A program made the position numbers and the translations under genes. Positions 61,110 through 64,000 of a DNA stretch of 64,000 nucleotides are shown here, in pieces; position 1 is the first letter of the stretch, and each line of letters begins with the position of its first letter. Origin of the DNA: Microbacterium maritypicum MF109 (lineage in GTDB: Bacteria > Actinomycetota > Actinomycetes > Actinomycetales > Microbacteriaceae); NCBI RefSeq assembly GCF_000455825.1, contig NZ_ATAO01000024.1, positions 1 through 64,000 on the forward strand. The letters are read 5' to 3'. The notes below the pieces were generated by a model. The model worked only from the letters and a program-made list of their open reading frames with translations, was not told the origin of the DNA and searched no databases.

Positions 61110-62006
61110 TCACCCCTTCACCGCGCCGCCGAGGAGACCTGCGACGAACTGCTTCTGGAAGATCAGGAACAGCAGCAGCAGGGGCAGTGTCGCCAGCAGC
61201 GACCCCAGCATCAGGCCGGAGTAGTCGACGCGGCTCATGCCGATCATCGTGTTCAGCGCGACCGGAACCGTGTAGTTCGCCTCGGTGTTGAGCATGAGCA
61301 GCGGCCAGATGAACGCGTTCCACTGGCTGATGAACGTATAGATCACGAGCGCCGCGATCTGCGGCTTCGCGACCGGAAGCACGATCCGATAGAACGTGCG
61401 CAGCTCGCTCGCGCCGTCGATCCTGGCCGCCTCGATCAGGCTCGGCGGGAAGTCGAGGAACCCCTGGCGCATCAGGAAGATCCCGAACGCGTTCGCCAGG
61501 AACGGCAGGATCACGGCCTGATAGGTGTCGATCCACCCCATGCCGGCCATGATCTGGAACAGCGGGACCAGCAGCACCTGCATCGGGATCATCATCGTCA
61601 CGAGCACGAGCGCGAGCAGCACGCCGCGTCCACGGAATCGATAGGTGGCGAGCCCGTAGCCGCACATGATGCTGACGATCGAGCTGAAGACCGTGTAGAT
61701 CACCGCGATCAGCAGGCTGTTGAGCATCACGCGGCTGAAGCCGATGCTCTCCTCCAAGCGGGCGAGGTTCTCCCACAGCGCGTCGCCGGGGAGCACCGGG
61801 AGCGGCGTGCCGAACAGCTCCGAACTCGGATGGGTGGAGGCGATGACCATCCACAGGAACGGGATGATCGACACCAGCGAGGCCACGACCAGCAGCAGGT
61901 AGAGCGGCAGCCGCAGCATGCGCGAACGGGCGCCGCGCTCCCCCGCTCCGAGGCTGCGGGTGTCGCGGCCGGAGGTGACCAGGGTGCGGGTGGCGAGGTC
62001 TGTCAT
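61110..62006 (-). CDS. Carbohydrate ABC transporter permease (MalG type)
   Basis: Permease of 298 residues with six membrane segments. The EAA loop EAARIDGASELRTFYRIVLPVAKP docks the ATPase, and the short C-terminus QFVAGLLGGAVKG is typical of MalG-like proteins. ATG 62006 overlaps the partner permease stop. No ATPase gene is present at this locus, as is common for actinobacterial sugar importers that share an MsiK-like ATPase. Confidence 0.93.
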   Translation of the reverse strand: MTDLATRTLVTSGRDTRSLGAGERGARSRMLRLPLYLLLVVASLVSIIPFLWMVIASTHPSSELFGTPLPVLPGDALWENLARLEESIGFSRVMLNSLLIAVIYTVFSSIVSIMCGYGLATYRFRGRGVLLALVLVTMMIPMQVLLVPLFQIMAGMGWIDTYQAVILPFLANAFGIFLMRQGFLDFPPSLIEAARIDGASELRTFYRIVLPVAKPQIAALVIYTFISQWNAFIWPLLMLNTEANYTVPVALNTMIGMSRVDYSGLMLGSLLATLPLLLLFLIFQKQFVAGLLGGAVKG

Positions 62007-62896
62007 GGCTTCTCCCTCATGACCCGGAACTGCACGACGGCGATGATCGCGGTGATCAGCACCAGCATCCAGGCGATGGCTGATGCGTAGCCGAAGTCGA
62101 ACTGTCGGAACCCGACCTTGTACAGGTAGAGCACCGGGGTGAGCGTGGCGTCGTTGGGGCCGCCGCCCGTGAGGATGAAGTTCTCGTCGAACAGCTGCAG
62201 TGCGCCGATCGTCGAGGTGATCCCCGTGAAGATCAGCACCGGCCGCAGCTGCGGAAGCACCACACTCCAGAACGTCTGCCAGCGTCCGGCGCCGTCGACC
62301 TTCGCCGCCTCGTAGAGCTCCGGGGGGATCGACTGCAGGCCGGCGAGGATGATGACCATGTTGTAGCCGGTCCATCGCCAGGTGACGGCGGCGATCACGG
62401 AGACACGCGCCCACCACTCGTTGTTCAGCCAGTCGATCGGGGCGACGCCGATCACACCGAGCATCTGGTTCACGGCGCCGCCGTCGGTGGCGAGCAGCAC
62501 GCGGAACACGACGGCGTAGGCGACCAGCGTGGTCACCGCGGGCAGGAACGTGAGCAGGCGGAATCCCGAACGCCACCGCAGCCATGACTGGTTGAGCAGG
62601 TAGGCGAGCCCGACCGCGAGCACCATCATCAGCGGCACCTGGACGATGAGGATCAGTCCCGCGTTGAACAGGCTCTTCGCGATCAGCGGGTCGGAGAACA
62701 GCCGCTCGTACTGGCCGAGTCCGACGAAGCTCGTCACGCCGCCCTCGGTGCGGAACAGGCTCTGCCAGAGCGAGGCGCCCAGCGGATAGGCGAAGAAGAA
62801 CAGGAGCAGGGCGGCAGCCGGCAGCACGAACCAGCGTCCGGCCCTGCCCGGGTCCAGCCGTCGGCGGCCGGACCCGGGCGAGGTCGCGGAGGTCAT
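62003..62896 (-). CDS. Carbohydrate ABC transporter permease (MalF type)
   Basis: Permease of 297 residues with about six membrane segments and the EAA loop EAAKVDGAGRWQTFWSVVLPQLRP. The central ILTGGGPNDATLTPVLYLYKVGF is typical of MalF/UgpA-like partners. ATG 62896 lies 2 bases after the binding-protein stop and the stop overlaps the MalG-type gene by four. It forms the channel with 61110-62006. Confidence 0.93.
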   Translation of the reverse strand: MTSATSPGSGRRRLDPGRAGRWFVLPAAALLLFFFAYPLGASLWQSLFRTEGGVTSFVGLGQYERLFSDPLIAKSLFNAGLILIVQVPLMMVLAVGLAYLLNQSWLRWRSGFRLLTFLPAVTTLVAYAVVFRVLLATDGGAVNQMLGVIGVAPIDWLNNEWWARVSVIAAVTWRWTGYNMVIILAGLQSIPPELYEAAKVDGAGRWQTFWSVVLPQLRPVLIFTGITSTIGALQLFDENFILTGGGPNDATLTPVLYLYKVGFRQFDFGYASAIAWMLVLITAIIAVVQFRVMREKP

Positions 62897-62898
62897 GG

Positions 62899-64000
62899 TT
62901 ACTTCGCGACCTCTCGACCGGTGGAGGTAGCGAGCTGCGCGGCCGCATCGGCGAGCACGGTGGCGGGGTCGGCGCCGTTCAGCACGGCGGCGGCGACGGC
63001 GTTGGCGACGATGTCCGAGGCCTCTGCGCTGTCCGAGGTGTAGACGATCGGCGGGATCTGGGCCGTGAGCTCTGCGAAGGTCTCGTAGACCGGCTGACCG
63101 CCGAAGTACTCGACCGGCTTCGAGAAGTAGTCCGACTGCAGGGCCGGCAGGTACGAGGGGAAGAGTCCCTCGTTCGTCATCATCGACACCTGGTTGTCGG
63201 CATCCGCGAGCACGAAGTCGACGAACGCCGCGGCGAGCTGCGGGTTCTTCGCCTGTGCGGGCACCGCGAGCCCCGATCCGCCGTTGTTCGAGGTGCGGGC
63301 GCCGCCCTCGTCGAACACCGGCAACGGGAGCACGGCGTACTTTCCGCTCAGCTCGGGGGCATCGCCCTGCAGCGTGCCGATCCACCAGACGGCGTCGGCG
63401 GTCACTGCGGAGTCGCCGTCTTTCGCGGAGGTCACCCTGCCGTCCCATCCGGTGACGTTCTTGATGAGTCCGGCCTGGTTCATCTCCTGCAGCATCGTGA
63501 GCACGCGCACGGCTTCGGGAGAGTCGAGCGTGATCTCGCCCGCCTCGTCGAACAGCCCCTGGCCGAGCTGCTGCAGCAGCATCTGGAAGCCGCCACCGGC
63601 GGAGAGGTCGGTCGAGAGCAGCGTGTGGCCGGTCTTCTCCTTGATGACCTTGCCCGCCGCGATCAGATCGTCCCACGTCGTGGCGGCCTCGATGTCGACG
63701 CCCGCCTGCTCCACGATGTCGGTGCGGTAGTACAGCGCGACGGTGCCGGAGTCCCACGGCGCGATGCGCAAGGACCCGTCGGCATCGGAACCCGCGGACC
63801 ACTTGAACGGGTCGAAGTCGACTTCATCACCGCCCAGGATCGGGTTCAGGTCGAGCATCCCCTTCGGGAACTGCGTGATGTAGCCGGGGGCGGCATCCGT
63901 CTCGATCGTGACCACGTCGGGCAGGCCGGTGCCCGCTTGGAAGCCGACCGACATCTTGTCATAGGCGTTGTCGTAGCCCACGTCGACGACCTTCACGGTC
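62899..64000 (-). CDS. Extracellular sugar-binding protein (partial, 5' end outside window)
   Basis: C-terminal 367 codons of a family 1 solute-binding protein. Recognisable parts are FQAGTGLPDVVTIETD, YYRTDIVEQAGVD, TWDDLIAAGKVIKEKTG and ADAVWWIGTLQGDAP. The signal peptide and first part of the mature protein lie beyond base 64000. It is the first visible gene of a three-gene sugar importer operon. The sugar is unknown; nearby GntR and enolase-superfamily genes suggest an uronic acid or sugar-acid-containing glycan, but that is inference. Confidence 0.92.
   Translation of the reverse strand, partial: TVKVVDVGYDNAYDKMSVGFQAGTGLPDVVTIETDAAPGYITQFPKGMLDLNPILGGDEVDFDPFKWSAGSDADGSLRIAPWDSGTVALYYRTDIVEQAGVDIEAATTWDDLIAAGKVIKEKTGHTLLSTDLSAGGGFQMLLQQLGQGLFDEAGEITLDSPEAVRVLTMLQEMNQAGLIKNVTGWDGRVTSAKDGDSAVTADAVWWIGTLQGDAPELSGKYAVLPLPVFDEGGARTSNNGGSGLAVPAQAKNPQLAAAFVDFVLADADNQVSMMTNEGLFPSYLPALQSDYFSKPVEYFGGQPVYETFAELTAQIPPIVYTSDSAEASDIVANAVAAAVLNGADPATVLADAAAQLATSTGREVAK

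Overview
The window is a dense, very GC-rich stretch (roughly 70% G+C by eye) with GTG as well as ATG starts and many 1-4 bp gene overlaps. Together with TTAGG-type iron boxes, VanRS-like genes and actinobacterial transporter families this points to a Gram-positive actinobacterium, most likely Microbacteriaceae (Microbacterium-like). The genus is inferred from gene content, not from an rRNA. No rRNA, tRNA, CRISPR array, transposase or prophage gene was seen, and no gap between genes exceeds about 270 bp.

Layout. (1) 61-8969, minus strand: one eight-gene ferric-siderophore uptake operon with two complete FecCD-type importers (one with a fused double permease) and a siderophore-interacting reductase, preceded by two DtxR/IdeR-like iron boxes. 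(2) 9227-13851, minus: cold-shock protein, large LuxR-family ATPase regulator, small protein and DUF998-like membrane protein. (3) 13922-18708, minus: TetR regulator, NCS1 permease, DUF917 protein and hydantoinase/oxoprolinase, a likely hydantoin-type catabolic operon. (4) 18822-25550: FUSC membrane protein, AlkD-like repair protein, DeoD phosphorylase, PutP symporter and a DUF3516 helicase.

(5) 25511-39364 is the most interesting part. A minus-strand operon encodes a short precursor peptide, an E1-like cyclodehydratase partner, an S15/CocE-like hydrolase, a YcaO enzyme, a SagB-type dehydrogenase and two ABC half-transporters: a linear azol(in)e peptide (TOMM/LAP) pathway. Divergent from it, across 115 bp, is an uptake operon with a beta-propeller protein, a cytoplasmic prolyl-oligopeptidase, a FecCD permease, an ATPase and a lipoprotein binding protein. 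The shared promoter region holds a 7-1-7 Fur-family palindrome that looks like an actinobacterial Zur box. Make, export, re-import and hydrolyse under metal control suggests a ribosomally made metallophore, perhaps for zinc. This is inference, not proof.

(6) 39432-45540: VOC protein, then a van-like cell-wall cluster (acyltransferase, D-Ala-D-X ligase, alanine/serine racemase, VanY-like carboxypeptidase) divergent from a VanR/VanS-like two-component system. (7) 45806-49441: azoreductase with its HxlR regulator, and two SDR enzymes. (8) 49493-56652: GntR-controlled operon with a GH42 beta-galactosidase, a split glycine-dehydrogenase pair (GcvPA/GcvPB) and an NAD-kinase-like protein. (9) 56821-64000: NmrA-like protein, MHS transporter, enolase-superfamily dehydratase/racemase with a divergent GntR regulator and a strong palindromic operator, and a sugar ABC importer whose binding-protein gene runs off the right edge.
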